A DNA stretch of 64,000 nucleotides from Streptomyces anulatus (GTDB taxonomy: Bacteria > Actinomycetota > Actinomycetes > Streptomycetales > Streptomycetaceae), in contig NZ_BMVK01000001.1 in the NCBI RefSeq assembly GCF_014650675.1, positions 620,001 through 684,000 of the forward strand, in the 5' to 3' direction. Both the position numbers and the translations under genes were made by a program. Under the pieces are notes generated by a model, which did no database searches, was not told where the DNA came from, and saw nothing but the letters and a program-made list of their open reading frames with translations. This document shows, in pieces, positions 55,856 to 63,951 of the stretch (position 1 is the stretch's first letter; each line of letters opens with the position of its first letter).

Positions 55856-57190
55856 ATGTCCACTTCCCCCGCCGGGCCCCCGCCGCCCGCCGACGGCCTG
55901 GTGAGCGCCGCCCGCCGCAATCTGCGCGAGCTCGCCCACGGGCTGTCCCACGCGTCCCATCCGTCCACCCCGCTGCTGGCGGGCGCGCCGAAGCCGTGGC
56001 AGCGCATGCTGCCCTACGTCGTGGTGCTCGCCCTGACCGCGACCTTCATCCCGGTCACCATCAACGTCCTGACCACGCAGTACGACGTGCCGGGCGCACT
56101 GGCCGGGGCGCTCGGAGTGGCCCAGGCCGCCCCCCTGCTGATGCTGGCCCACCGGCCCCTCCAGGCGTGGTGGATCATCTTCCCCGCCGACATCGCGGGC
56201 GCGCTGGTGGTCCTGGCCCGGTCCACCGGGCCGGACGCCCTCTGGCCGTGGACCGCGCCGGCCCTGATCGCGTACCTCTTCCTGCTGCTGGCCCTCGGTC
56301 TGCGCGAGACCCGGCGCACCGTCGTCGGCGTCTGGGTGGTGACGGCCGCGGCCGGGGCGGCGCTGCATCTGGTCGCGCCGGACCGCGCGGCGGACAGCGC
56401 CCTGCTGCTGTCGATCCTCGGCGCGGTCGTCCTGGTCATCGGCGCGGCGGTACGGGAGCGGGGCGAGGCGACACGGCGGCTGGCCGAACAGGAGACGATC
56501 AGCGAGGCGGAGCGGGCGCAGCGCACGCTGCTGGAGGAACGGACGCGGATCGCCCGTGAGCTGCACGACGTGGTCGCGCACCACATGTCGGTGATCACCG
56601 TGCAGGCAGACTCCGCGCCGTACCGGATCTCTGGGCTCTCGGAGCCCGCGCAGGAGGAGTTCGCCTCGATCGCGGCGGCCGCGCGGGAGTCCCTCGGCGA
56701 GATGCGGCGGCTGCTGTCCGTGCTGCGCAGCGACGGCACCGAGGGCGACCGGGCGCCGCAGCCGGGACTGGACAGGCTCCAGCAGTTGGTGGAGGCGACG
56801 GTACGGGCCGGGCTGCCGGCGGAGCTGTCGCTCGCCGCGGAGCTGGGCGAGGTGCCGCCGGCGGTGGATCTGTCGGCGTACCGGATCGTGCAGGAGGCGC
56901 TGGCCAATGTGGTGCGGCACGCGCCCGGGGCGCGCACCCAGGTCTCGGTCCGGGCCGCCGCGGGCCATCTGAACGTACTGGTCGTCAACGGCCCGGCGCC
57001 GAAGCCCGCCGCACCGCTGGAGAGCGCCGGGACCGGGCACGGGCTGGTGGGGATGCGGGAGCGCGTACGGTTGACCGGCGGCACGCTGGACACCGGGCCG
57101 CTGCCCGACGGCGGGTTCCGGGTGGCCGCCCGGATGCCGCTGCCTCCGGCCGTGTCGCCGTCCGCCCCACCCCCTTCGGAGGACCTGTGA
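55856..57190 (+). CDS. Two-component sensor histidine kinase (NarL/DesK-type, HisKA_3)
   Basis: 444 residues. Four to six membrane helices (~50-200) make the sensor, with almost no extracellular loop. The HisKA_3 box is RTRIARELHDVVAHHMSVIT (His in ELHDVVAHH at ~237). An HATPase domain follows, with YRIVQEALANVVRHAPGA and GHGLVGMRERV. It phosphorylates the RR encoded next, which overlaps it by 4 nt. It probably senses a membrane or envelope signal. ATG 55856 lies just downstream of the repeated elements. Confidence 0.94.
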   Translation: MSTSPAGPPPPADGLVSAARRNLRELAHGLSHASHPSTPLLAGAPKPWQRMLPYVVVLALTATFIPVTINVLTTQYDVPGALAGALGVAQAAPLLMLAHRPLQAWWIIFPADIAGALVVLARSTGPDALWPWTAPALIAYLFLLLALGLRETRRTVVGVWVVTAAAGAALHLVAPDRAADSALLLSILGAVVLVIGAAVRERGEATRRLAEQETISEAERAQRTLLEERTRIARELHDVVAHHMSVITVQADSAPYRISGLSEPAQEEFASIAAAARESLGEMRRLLSVLRSDGTEGDRAPQPGLDRLQQLVEATVRAGLPAELSLAAELGEVPPAVDLSAYRIVQEALANVVRHAPGARTQVSVRAAAGHLNVLVVNGPAPKPAAPLESAGTGHGLVGMRERVRLTGGTLDTGPLPDGGFRVAARMPLPPAVSPSAPPPSEDL

Positions 57191-57876
57191 CCATCCGCGT
57201 GATCATCGTCGACGACCAGGCCATGGTGCGGGCCGGATTCGCGGCGCTGCTGGCGGCGCAGAGCGACATCGACGTGGTGGGCGAGGCGGCGGACGGCCGC
57301 CAGGGCGTCGACGTCAGCCGCAACCAGCACCCCGACGTCGTCCTGATGGACGTCCGGATGCCGGAGATGGACGGACTGGCCGCCGCGCGCGAGCTGTTGA
57401 ATCCGCCGGTGGGGGTGGTGCACCGGCCGAAGGTCCTGATGCTCACCACGTTCGACGTGGACGACTACGTGTACGAGGCGCTGCGCGCCGGCGCGTCCGG
57501 GTTCCTGCTGAAGGACGCCCCGCCCGCCGATCTGATCGCGGCGGTACGGGTGGTGGCGGCCGGGGACGCGCTGCTCGCGCCCTCGGTGACCCGCCGTCTG
57601 ATCGCGGACTTCGCGGCGCAACGGCCCTCCGGGGCGACGCGCGGCGGCCAGGCGCTCCGGCTCAACGGGCTCACCCCGCGCGAGAGCGAGGTGCTGGAGC
57701 TGATCGCCCGGGGGCTGTCGAACCAGGAGATCGCGGGGCGGCTGGTGCTGGCCGAGCAGACCGTCAAGACGCACATCGGGCGGGTGCTGGCCAAGCTGGA
57801 CCTGCGGGACCGGGCACAGGCGGTGATCTTCGCGTACGAGTCGGGGCTGGTGACGCCGGGGGACGCGGGCGCGTAG
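57187..57876 (+). CDS. NarL/FixJ-family response regulator
   Basis: 229 residues. The receiver has VIIVDDQAMVRAGF (acidic pocket), the phospho-acceptor in VVLMDVRMPEMDG (Asp ~56), Thr in LTTFD and Lys in FLLKDAPP. The C-terminal LuxR HTH is LTPRESEVLELIARGLSNQE, then IAGRLVLAEQTVKTHIGRVLAKL. GTG 57187 overlaps the kinase stop. The likely targets are its own promoter and the 58094 operon (shared upstream motif). Confidence 0.95.
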   Translation: MTIRVIIVDDQAMVRAGFAALLAAQSDIDVVGEAADGRQGVDVSRNQHPDVVLMDVRMPEMDGLAAARELLNPPVGVVHRPKVLMLTTFDVDDYVYEALRAGASGFLLKDAPPADLIAAVRVVAAGDALLAPSVTRRLIADFAAQRPSGATRGGQALRLNGLTPRESEVLELIARGLSNQEIAGRLVLAEQTVKTHIGRVLAKLDLRDRAQAVIFAYESGLVTPGDAGA

Positions 57877-58007
57877 GAGGCTTCGCCGTACGGCGCTCCG
57901 CACGCGGGTGAGCCACCCTCTCCGTACGGGACTTCGTGGACGCGCCGGCCCCGGTCCGGGCGTACGCCTCGTCCACCCCCTACCCCGGTAGCATCCCTCG
58001 GTTGGCT

Positions 58008-58025
58008 CCCCGGTGTGACGCCCCC
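58008..58025 (+). promoter_or_regulatory. Second copy of the CCCCGGT(A/G)TGACGCCCCC element
   Basis: 17 of 18 bases match 55807-55824. It is 69 nt upstream of the DUF1023 gene at 58094. A nearby TACCCCGGTA (57981-57990) may be a further half-site. Confidence 0.5.
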
Positions 58026-58056
58026 TCACCCGTCCTCTTCCTACCTTCCTCCCGGT

Positions 58057-58072
58057 CGCACCGATCGGTGCG
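58057..58072. promoter_or_regulatory. Perfect 16-bp palindrome CGCACCGATCGGTGCG
   Basis: Fully symmetric site 22 nt upstream of the ATG at 58094, just before the GGAGAGGGAGGG ribosome site. It is a probable operator of a dimeric regulator, or a 5' UTR hairpin. Confidence 0.5.
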
Positions 58073-58093
58073 GATCCGGAGAGGGAGGGCACG

Positions 58094-59206
58094 ATGCGCC
58101 GATACGCGAGGACCCTGGTCGCGTTCGCACTGGCTACCAGCGTGGTGACGGGAACCGCGGGCTGGGTTTCGACGGATGCGCAGCAGGCGCTGACCGGGCC
58201 GCCGCCGGGCAGTGCGCAGTGGCGGGCGGACCGGGCGCTGGGGACGGGGCTGCCGGATCCGGAGCGTGCCACGCCCGCCGAAATCGCTTCGTTCTTCGCG
58301 GGGTTGAGCGCCGACGAGCGGCAACTCCTGCTCGTACGCCATCCGTCCGTCGTCGGGAATCTCGACGGGGCGCCCCTCGAACTGCGTTACCGCGCCAACT
58401 CCCTCGCGCTGGCCGCCGAGGACGACCCCCGCTACCGTTCGCTCGCCGCCCCCGGCCGCCGGATCCTCGCGTTCGACCCGCGCGGACGCGGCCAGGTCGC
58501 CGAGGTCTTCGGGGACCTGCGCACGGCGCAGCGGGTCTCGGTGCTGGTGCCCGGGTCCGACAACGACGCCGGGACCTTCGACCGGAAGGTCGTCGGCCAC
58601 GGGGCCCCGGCCGGCATGGCCAGGACCCTGCGCACGGCGGCCGGTCCGGGGACCGCCGTCATCGCCTGGGTCGGGTACACCACCCCGGTGGGCGTCGGCC
58701 TCGACGCGGCCACCGGCTCCCTCGCGGAGGCGGGGGCCGGGCGGCTGACCCGGTTCACGGAGGGCCTGGCGGCGGACGGGCTGCCCGCGCCCGCCGTGTT
58801 CTGCCACAGCTACGGCTCGGTGGTCTGCGGCCTGGCCGCCCACCGCCTCCCCGCCACCGACCTGGTGGTCCTCGGTTCCCCCGGTATGCGCGCCGACGAC
58901 GTGGACGCGCTGCGGACGGGGGCCCGGGTGTGGGCGGCGAAGGACCCGACCGACTGGATCGACGACGTGCCGAACGTGCGCTTCGCGGGCCTCGGCCACG
59001 GGGCGGACCCGACCGATCCGGCGTTCGGCGCCCGCCGGGTACCGGCGGACGAGGCCCGGGGGCACGCCGGTTACTTCGAGCCCGGTACGGATTCGCTGCG
59101 GGCCTTCGCCGCCATCGCGCGCGGCGACGCGGCGGAGCCCGCCCCGGACCCGGGGACCACCACGGACGCGGAAGCAGCCCCGGCCCTGGAAGGCGCGGCC
59201 CGATGA
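58094..59206 (+). CDS. DUF1023 alpha/beta hydrolase, exported (copy 2)
   Basis: 370 residues with an N-terminal signal or anchor (TLVAFALATSVVTGTAGWV). Nucleophile motif PAVFCHSYGSVVCG; later DWIDDVPNVRFAGLGHGADP and GHAGYFEPGTDSLRAFAAIA. It is paralogous to the 53459 protein but 32 residues shorter. ATG 58094 follows GGAGAGGGAGGGC. Its stop overlaps the acyltransferase start (ATGA), so the two form an operon, suggesting that acyl transfer and ester hydrolysis act on the same envelope substrate (inference). Confidence 0.9.
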   Translation: MRRYARTLVAFALATSVVTGTAGWVSTDAQQALTGPPPGSAQWRADRALGTGLPDPERATPAEIASFFAGLSADERQLLLVRHPSVVGNLDGAPLELRYRANSLALAAEDDPRYRSLAAPGRRILAFDPRGRGQVAEVFGDLRTAQRVSVLVPGSDNDAGTFDRKVVGHGAPAGMARTLRTAAGPGTAVIAWVGYTTPVGVGLDAATGSLAEAGAGRLTRFTEGLAADGLPAPAVFCHSYGSVVCGLAAHRLPATDLVVLGSPGMRADDVDALRTGARVWAAKDPTDWIDDVPNVRFAGLGHGADPTDPAFGARRVPADEARGHAGYFEPGTDSLRAFAAIARGDAAEPAPDPGTTTDAEAAPALEGAAR

Positions 59207-60435
59207 ACGCCCTGCTGAAGGACGGCCGGCGGCTCGCGGCCCGTATCGACGCGTCCACCCCCGCCCATCGCGACCGGGCGATCGACGGCCTGCGGGCGCT
59301 GGCGCTGCTCGCCGTGCCGCTCGGTCACTGGATGCTCGGCGGGTTCCGGCTGGACGCCGACGGCCTGCACAACGCGAGCCCGCTCTCGACGTTCGCCGGG
59401 CTCGCGCCCGCGAGCTGGGTGCTCCAGATGCTGGGGATCTTCTTCCTCGTCGGGGGGTACGCCTCGGTGTTCTCCTACCGCCGCCGGGCCTCGACGACGG
59501 CCGCCTGGCTGGGCGGCCGGCTGGCCCGCCTCGGCCGGCCGGTGCTCGGGGTGACCGCCGTGTGGGCGGTGCTGCTGGCGGTGCTGTCCGCGCTGGGCGT
59601 GCCCGGCGACACCCTGCGTACGGGGTCGACGCTGGTGATCCAGCCGCTCTGGTTCGTCGGGGTGTACACCGTGGTCACCGCACTCACCCCGGTCTGCGTC
59701 ACGCTGGCGCGGAAGCTCGGCGGATGGGCGGCGCTGCCGCTGCTGGCCTCGGTCGCGGTGGTGGACTTCCTGCGCTACGGGCCCTTCGCGGAGGCGATGC
59801 CGTCCTGGCTGAGCGTGCTCAACATCCTGCCCGGCTGGCTCTTCGCGTATCAGCTGGGCGTGTCCTGGGGCGAGGGGCGGATCGGGAAGCGCGGGGCCCG
59901 GCTGCTGCTGATCGGCGGTGGGGTGCTGTTCGCCGCGCTGCTGCTCGCCTTCCACTACCCGGCGTCGATGGTCGGGGTTCCGGGCGAGGCGCGGACGAAC
60001 TCGCATCCGCCGTCGCTGCTGGTGGTGGCGCTGGCGGCGGCGCAGAGCGGGGCGGCGATCCTGCTGCGCGACCGGCTCGGACGGCTGTTGCGCAAGCCGC
60101 TGCTCTGGGCGCCGGTCGTGGTGATCAACCTGTCCGCGATGACGATCCTGTGCTGGCACCAGACCGCGATGCTGGCCGCCGCCGTACCGGCCTCGCTCGC
60201 CGGGGCCGCGGGCACGGCGGTGGCGGGGCTGACGACCGCGCCGGACACGGTGGGCTGGATCCTCGCCCGGATCGCCTGGCTGCCGGTGTTCGCGGGGCTG
60301 CTGGTGCTGATCGCCCGGTACGCGCGCCGCTTCGAGGCTCCGTGGCAGGCGGGCACCCGCGCCGCGAACGCCCGCCGTGCGCTGGCGGGGCTGCTCGCGG
60401 CGGGGTTCGCGGTGTTCGCGCTGGGGCTGGCGTGA
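59203..60435 (+). CDS. Membrane acyltransferase family 3 (PF01757-type)
   Basis: 410 residues, ~10 membrane helices. The N-terminal catalytic histidine region is DGLRALALLAVPLGHWMLGG. Later helices include IFFLVGGYASVFSYRRR, SMVGVPGEARTNSHPPSL and ILCWHQTAMLAAAVPASL. Such enzymes O-acylate sugars, peptidoglycan or lipids at the membrane. It is translationally coupled to the DUF1023 hydrolase, which may be its functional partner. No gene lies between it and the AKR stop at 60517. Confidence 0.88.
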   Translation: MNALLKDGRRLAARIDASTPAHRDRAIDGLRALALLAVPLGHWMLGGFRLDADGLHNASPLSTFAGLAPASWVLQMLGIFFLVGGYASVFSYRRRASTTAAWLGGRLARLGRPVLGVTAVWAVLLAVLSALGVPGDTLRTGSTLVIQPLWFVGVYTVVTALTPVCVTLARKLGGWAALPLLASVAVVDFLRYGPFAEAMPSWLSVLNILPGWLFAYQLGVSWGEGRIGKRGARLLLIGGGVLFAALLLAFHYPASMVGVPGEARTNSHPPSLLVVALAAAQSGAAILLRDRLGRLLRKPLLWAPVVVINLSAMTILCWHQTAMLAAAVPASLAGAAGTAVAGLTTAPDTVGWILARIAWLPVFAGLLVLIARYARRFEAPWQAGTRAANARRALAGLLAAGFAVFALGLA

Positions 60436-60516
60436 GGGGCCTTCCGGGGGCGCGGCCCGGTCGGCGTGACGTGCATGGACGTCACGGACCGAGCGATGAC
60501 CGGGTACGCCTCCCGG

Positions 60517-61542
60517 CTACTCCCGGGCCTCCGACGTCAGGCTCATGTCCGGGTACCGGTCCCCCGCCACCCGGCCCGCGATCGGCTCCAGCAGGGCCAG
60601 CTCCCCGGCCGTCAGCGTCAGCCCGGTCGCGGCCACGTTCTCCAGCAGGCGGCTCCGCTTACGGGTCCCGGGGATCGGGACCACGGTCAGCCCGTGCACC
60701 CGGGCCCGCTGCTGGACCCAGGCGAGGGCCACCTGTGCGGCGGTGGCCCCGTGCGCGGCGGCGATCCGGTGGACGGGCTCCAGGAGGGCCGCGTTGGCAC
60801 GGGCGTTGTCGCCGGTGAAGCGCGGCTGCTGCTTGCGGAAATCGCCCTCGCCCAGGTCCTTGCCCGCGTCGGTGAAGGCCCCGGTGAGGAAGCCCCGGCC
60901 GAGCGGCGAGTACGGCACGAGGGTGACGCCCAGCTCCACCGCCGCACCGAGCGCGCTCTTCTCCACGTCCCGGCTGAAGAGGGACCACTCCGACTGGAGG
61001 GCGGCGATCGGGTGCACCGCGTGCGCCTCGCGCAGCTCGGGGCCGGTGACCTCGCTCAGTCCGATCTGCTTGATCTTGCCCTGCCGGACCAGCTCCGCCA
61101 TCGCGCCGATCGATTCGGCGAACGGGACGGCCGGGTCGTGGCGGTGCATGTAGTAGAGGTCGATGACGTCCGTGTTCAGCCGGCGGAGGCTCGCTTCGAC
61201 GGCGGTGCGGATGTACGCGGGGTCGTTGCTCACGCCCCGGTACCCGGGGTTGTCGGAGCGCACCAGCGCGAACTTGGTGGCGAGGGTGATCTCGTCCCGG
61301 TGGGCCCCGACGAACGGTGCGAGGAACTCCTCGTTGGCCCCGCGCCCGTAGACATCGGCGGTGTCGAAGAGCGTGACGCCGGCTTCCAGGGCCGCGTCCA
61401 GCGTGTCCCGGGCGGCGGCCTCGTCGGTTTCGCCGTAGAACTCGCTCATACCCATGCAGCCGAGGCCCTGGACGCCGACCCGCGGTCCGTCGTCGCCGCC
61501 CATTCCGACGGTGGCGATCGTGTTCCTGTCGTTGTCGGTCAT
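60517..61542 (-). CDS. Aldo/keto reductase
   Basis: 341-residue NADPH-dependent TIM-barrel reductase. Catalytic tetrad: Asp and Tyr in FDTADVYGRGANEEF, Lys in LATKFAL, His in DLYYMHRHDP. The NADPH-binding end is VPIPGTRKRSRLLENV. ATG 61542 overlaps the MerR stop (TGATG), so they are coupled. The AKR is the probable MerR target, induced by a reactive carbonyl or similar electrophile. Confidence 0.94.
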   Translation of the reverse strand: MTDNDRNTIATVGMGGDDGPRVGVQGLGCMGMSEFYGETDEAAARDTLDAALEAGVTLFDTADVYGRGANEEFLAPFVGAHRDEITLATKFALVRSDNPGYRGVSNDPAYIRTAVEASLRRLNTDVIDLYYMHRHDPAVPFAESIGAMAELVRQGKIKQIGLSEVTGPELREAHAVHPIAALQSEWSLFSRDVEKSALGAAVELGVTLVPYSPLGRGFLTGAFTDAGKDLGEGDFRKQQPRFTGDNARANAALLEPVHRIAAAHGATAAQVALAWVQQRARVHGLTVVPIPGTRKRSRLLENVAATGLTLTAGELALLEPIAGRVAGDRYPDMSLTSEARE

Positions 61543-62042
61543 CAGGCGCTGTGCCTTTCCGGCACCCTGCGGGCGCCCGCGTAGAACTCGATCTTGTGGT
61601 CGAGCACGGCGAGGGTGTCATGGAGCTCCGCGATCCGCGTGATCACATCGCGGCGGGTCGCCTCCAGCAGTTCCTGCCGTTCCTCGAAGGTGGACGCGCC
61701 CTCGCGCAGCAGCTCCGCGTACCGCACCATGTCGGCGACCGGCATCCCCGTCAGCCGCAGCTTGCCGACGAACGCCAGCCAGTCGAGGTCGCGGTTGCTG
61801 AAGCGGCGCTGGCCGGTGTGCGAGCGGTCGACGTGGGGCATGAGCCCGATGCGCTCGTACCAGCGCAGGGTGTGCGCGGTGAGCCCGGTGAAGGCGACGA
61901 CCTCGCTGATCGTGTAGCTGTCCTTGCCCGCGGGGCGGGGGTGCGGCTTCGGGGCGGCCGCGCAGACGTCCACCGCCGGCGAGGGTCGTGGGTGTGCGAT
62001 TGTCGCGGGAGTGCTCCGGGAGGTTCCGTCGATCACCGTCAT
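61542..62042 (-). CDS. MerR-family transcriptional regulator
   Basis: 166 residues. A disordered N-terminal ~38 residues is followed by the MerR HTH (SYTISEVVAFTGLTAHTLRW), the wing YERIGLMPHVDRSHTGQRRF, and a long dimerisation helix to residue ~155. There is no Cys-rich effector domain, as in the AdhR/YfmP-like aldehyde-sensing group. ATG 62042 lies only 6 nt downstream of the -10 box of its MerR-type promoter, so the mRNA may be leaderless. It autoregulates and controls the AKR. Confidence 0.93.
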   Translation of the reverse strand: MTVIDGTSRSTPATIAHPRPSPAVDVCAAAPKPHPRPAGKDSYTISEVVAFTGLTAHTLRWYERIGLMPHVDRSHTGQRRFSNRDLDWLAFVGKLRLTGMPVADMVRYAELLREGASTFEERQELLEATRRDVITRIAELHDTLAVLDHKIEFYAGARRVPERHSA

Positions 62043-62048
62043 GCCCCC

Positions 62049-62079
62049 ACGCTAAATCCTTGGAGTGCACTCGAAGCAA
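62049..62079 (-). promoter_or_regulatory. MerR-type promoter with 19-bp spacer and central dyad
   Basis: On the minus strand TTGCTT (62079-62074) is the -35 box and TAGCGT (62054-62049) the -10 box, with the 19-bp spacer expected for MerR-activated promoters. The spacer contains GAGTGCACTC (62063-62072), within the 18-bp near-palindrome 62059-62076. The predicted start of transcription falls at or next to the ATG at 62042. Confidence 0.75.
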
Positions 62080-62099
62080 GCGGGAAAGGCAGGTCTTCT

Positions 62100-62159
62100 C
62101 GGGCCGGGCACTCCCACGGGCGGGCCGGGCACTCCCACCGTCGGGCCGGGCACTCCCAC
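62100..62159. repeat. Three 18-bp direct repeats at exact 21-bp spacing
   Basis: CGGGCCGGGCACTCCCAC is at 62100-62117, 62121-62138 and 62142-62159. The 21-bp period is two helical turns, as for an array bound on one face of DNA. It lies 85-144 nt upstream of the gene at 62244, which starts the two-component operon. Confidence 0.85.
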
Positions 62160-62243
62160 AGATGGACGGGGAGCACATCGAAGATGAAGGATTGTTCATC
62201 TTCGCTTCATGTTCGGACCGCCCGGGACAGTCAGGGTGAATAC

Positions 62244-62537
62244 ATGGCTTTCTCACCTCGTCTGGCGGCCCTGGCAGCCGTCGTCGCCGTGCCCCTCGGC
62301 ATAGCGGCCACCAGCTATGCCATGACCGACACCTCGGAAGCGCCGAAGGTGCCTCCCACCGTCCAGCTGGAGGAGAGCCCGCGCGGCACACCGCCGCCGA
62401 GCGGTGTCACGTCGCCGACCGACACCCCGACTCCGAGCGGCTCCTCCTCCCCGACCCGTACACCGGACAGCTCCGTCGTCCCGGGCCCCTCGGCGGCCGA
62501 CGACGACGATGACGACGACTTCGGTGATGACGGTTAG
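62244..62537 (+). CDS. Small secreted acidic protein upstream of a sensor kinase
   Basis: 97 residues. A signal peptide (RLAALAAVVAVPLGIAATSYA) is followed by a disordered Ser/Thr/Pro-rich region and an acidic C-terminus (AADDDDDDDFGDDG). No enzyme domain. ATG 62244 follows AGGGTGA. Its stop overlaps the kinase start by 11 nt. A small exported acidic protein next to a kinase could be a sensor accessory or a target; the role is unknown. The acidic run could bind divalent metal. Confidence 0.8.
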   Translation: MAFSPRLAALAAVVAVPLGIAATSYAMTDTSEAPKVPPTVQLEESPRGTPPPSGVTSPTDTPTPSGSSSPTRTPDSSVVPGPSAADDDDDDDFGDDG

Positions 62538-63951
62538 CCTTCCGAGGATTTCCGCCCGGGTACGGATCCTGCTGTGGTTGCTGGTCGTGATGGCGGTCGC
62601 GCTGGGCGCGGTCGCCGTCACCGTGCGTTCGATCCTCCAGCGGGACGTGGACCACCGCATCAGCCAGCTGCTCACCCAGGAGACCGGTGAGTTCGCGAAC
62701 TTCGTGCCGCAGGGCGTGGACCCGGACACCGGCGGCCGGTTCGACACCGCGGACCGGCTGCTCCGCATCTACCTGCAACGGCAGTACGCGGACCCCGACG
62801 AGGAGTTGCTGGGCCTGACCGGCCGACCCGGCGACAAGCCCGGCGTCATCCGGCAGCGCCGCGAACTGCCGCAGGACATCGCCCTGTGGCAGGACGACGC
62901 CTCGCTCGCCCGGATCCACGCCTCCAAGGACTCCTTCGGGACCCTGGACCGCCCGCAGGGCGAACTGCGCTGGGCCAAGGTCGACATCGGGCCTTCCACG
63001 GGCGGGGAGCCTGGCGCGTTCGTCGTCGCCTTCCACCCGGAGCGCGAACGGGCCGTGGCCGACAAGACGTTCTGGACGCTGCTCGCCCTGTCCGGTGTGG
63101 CGCTGCTGATGACGACCGGGATCGGCTGGGCCGTCGCCGGTCGCATCCTCGCGCCCGTCCGTCTCGTCCGGACGACGGCGGCGGAACTGACCGAGCAGGA
63201 CCTCACCCGGCGCATCCCCGTGGAGGGCCGCGACGACATCGCGGCCCTAGCGGAGACGTTCAACGCGATGCTCGACCGGCTGGAGCGGGCGTTCGCCGCG
63301 CAGCGGGTCTTCGTCGACGACGCCGGGCACGAGCTGCGCACCCCCATCACCATCGTCCGGGGCCACCTGGAGCTGATGGGCGACGATCCGGCGGACCGGG
63401 AGGAGACGGTGCGGCTGGTCACGGACGAGCTGGACCGGATGAGCCGCATCGTCGAGGACCTGCTCCTGCTCGCGGGGGCCGAGCGCCCCGACTTCGTGCG
63501 CCCCGAACCCGTCCAGCTCGCGGAGCTGACCGCCGACGTGTTCGTGAAGGTGCGGACCCTCGGCGACCGGGAGTGGCAGCTCGACGGCGTCGCGGACCTC
63601 GAAGTGCGCCTGGACGAACAGCGGATGACGCAGGCGATGGTGCAGCTCGCGCAGAACGCCGTCCAGCACACCGTGCCCGGCCAGCGCATCCGGATCGGCT
63701 CGCGGGCCGAGGCGGGCCGCGTCGAGCTGTACGTCGCCGACCACGGGCCCGGGATTCCGCCGGAGGACGCCGAGGTGATCTTCGAGAGGTTCCGCCGGGG
63801 GACGTCCCGGCGCGGGACCCGCACCAGCGGCGCGGGGCTCGGCCTCGCCATCGTCAAGGCCATCGCGGAGGGCCACCACGGCCGCGTCGAACTACGCCGG
63901 ACCGAAGGCGGCGGCGCCACCTTCGTACTCACGCTGGAGACCCACACATGA
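62527..63951 (+). CDS. Two-component sensor histidine kinase (EnvZ/OmpR class)
   Basis: 474 residues. TM1 is VRILLWLLVVMAVALGAVAV (~10-30), followed by an extracellular sensor domain of ~155 residues, TM2 FWTLLALSGVALLMTTGIGW, and HAMP (GRILAPVRLVRTTAAELTEQ). HisKA is FVDDAGHELRTPITIVRGHL, and the HATPase has VQLAQNAVQHT, VADHGPGIPPEDAEVIFERF and GAGLGLAIVKAI. It is a complete kinase. ATG 62527 overlaps the small acidic gene; GTG 62524 is an alternative. The response regulator follows with ATGA overlap. Confidence 0.94.
   Translation: MTVSLPRISARVRILLWLLVVMAVALGAVAVTVRSILQRDVDHRISQLLTQETGEFANFVPQGVDPDTGGRFDTADRLLRIYLQRQYADPDEELLGLTGRPGDKPGVIRQRRELPQDIALWQDDASLARIHASKDSFGTLDRPQGELRWAKVDIGPSTGGEPGAFVVAFHPERERAVADKTFWTLLALSGVALLMTTGIGWAVAGRILAPVRLVRTTAAELTEQDLTRRIPVEGRDDIAALAETFNAMLDRLERAFAAQRVFVDDAGHELRTPITIVRGHLELMGDDPADREETVRLVTDELDRMSRIVEDLLLLAGAERPDFVRPEPVQLAELTADVFVKVRTLGDREWQLDGVADLEVRLDEQRMTQAMVQLAQNAVQHTVPGQRIRIGSRAEAGRVELYVADHGPGIPPEDAEVIFERFRRGTSRRGTRTSGAGLGLAIVKAIAEGHHGRVELRRTEGGGATFVLTLETHT

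Noticed and set aside
62100..62159. CRISPR or REP element
   Set aside because: Only 3-nt gaps separate the copies, there are no cas genes, and the copies are direct rather than inverted.
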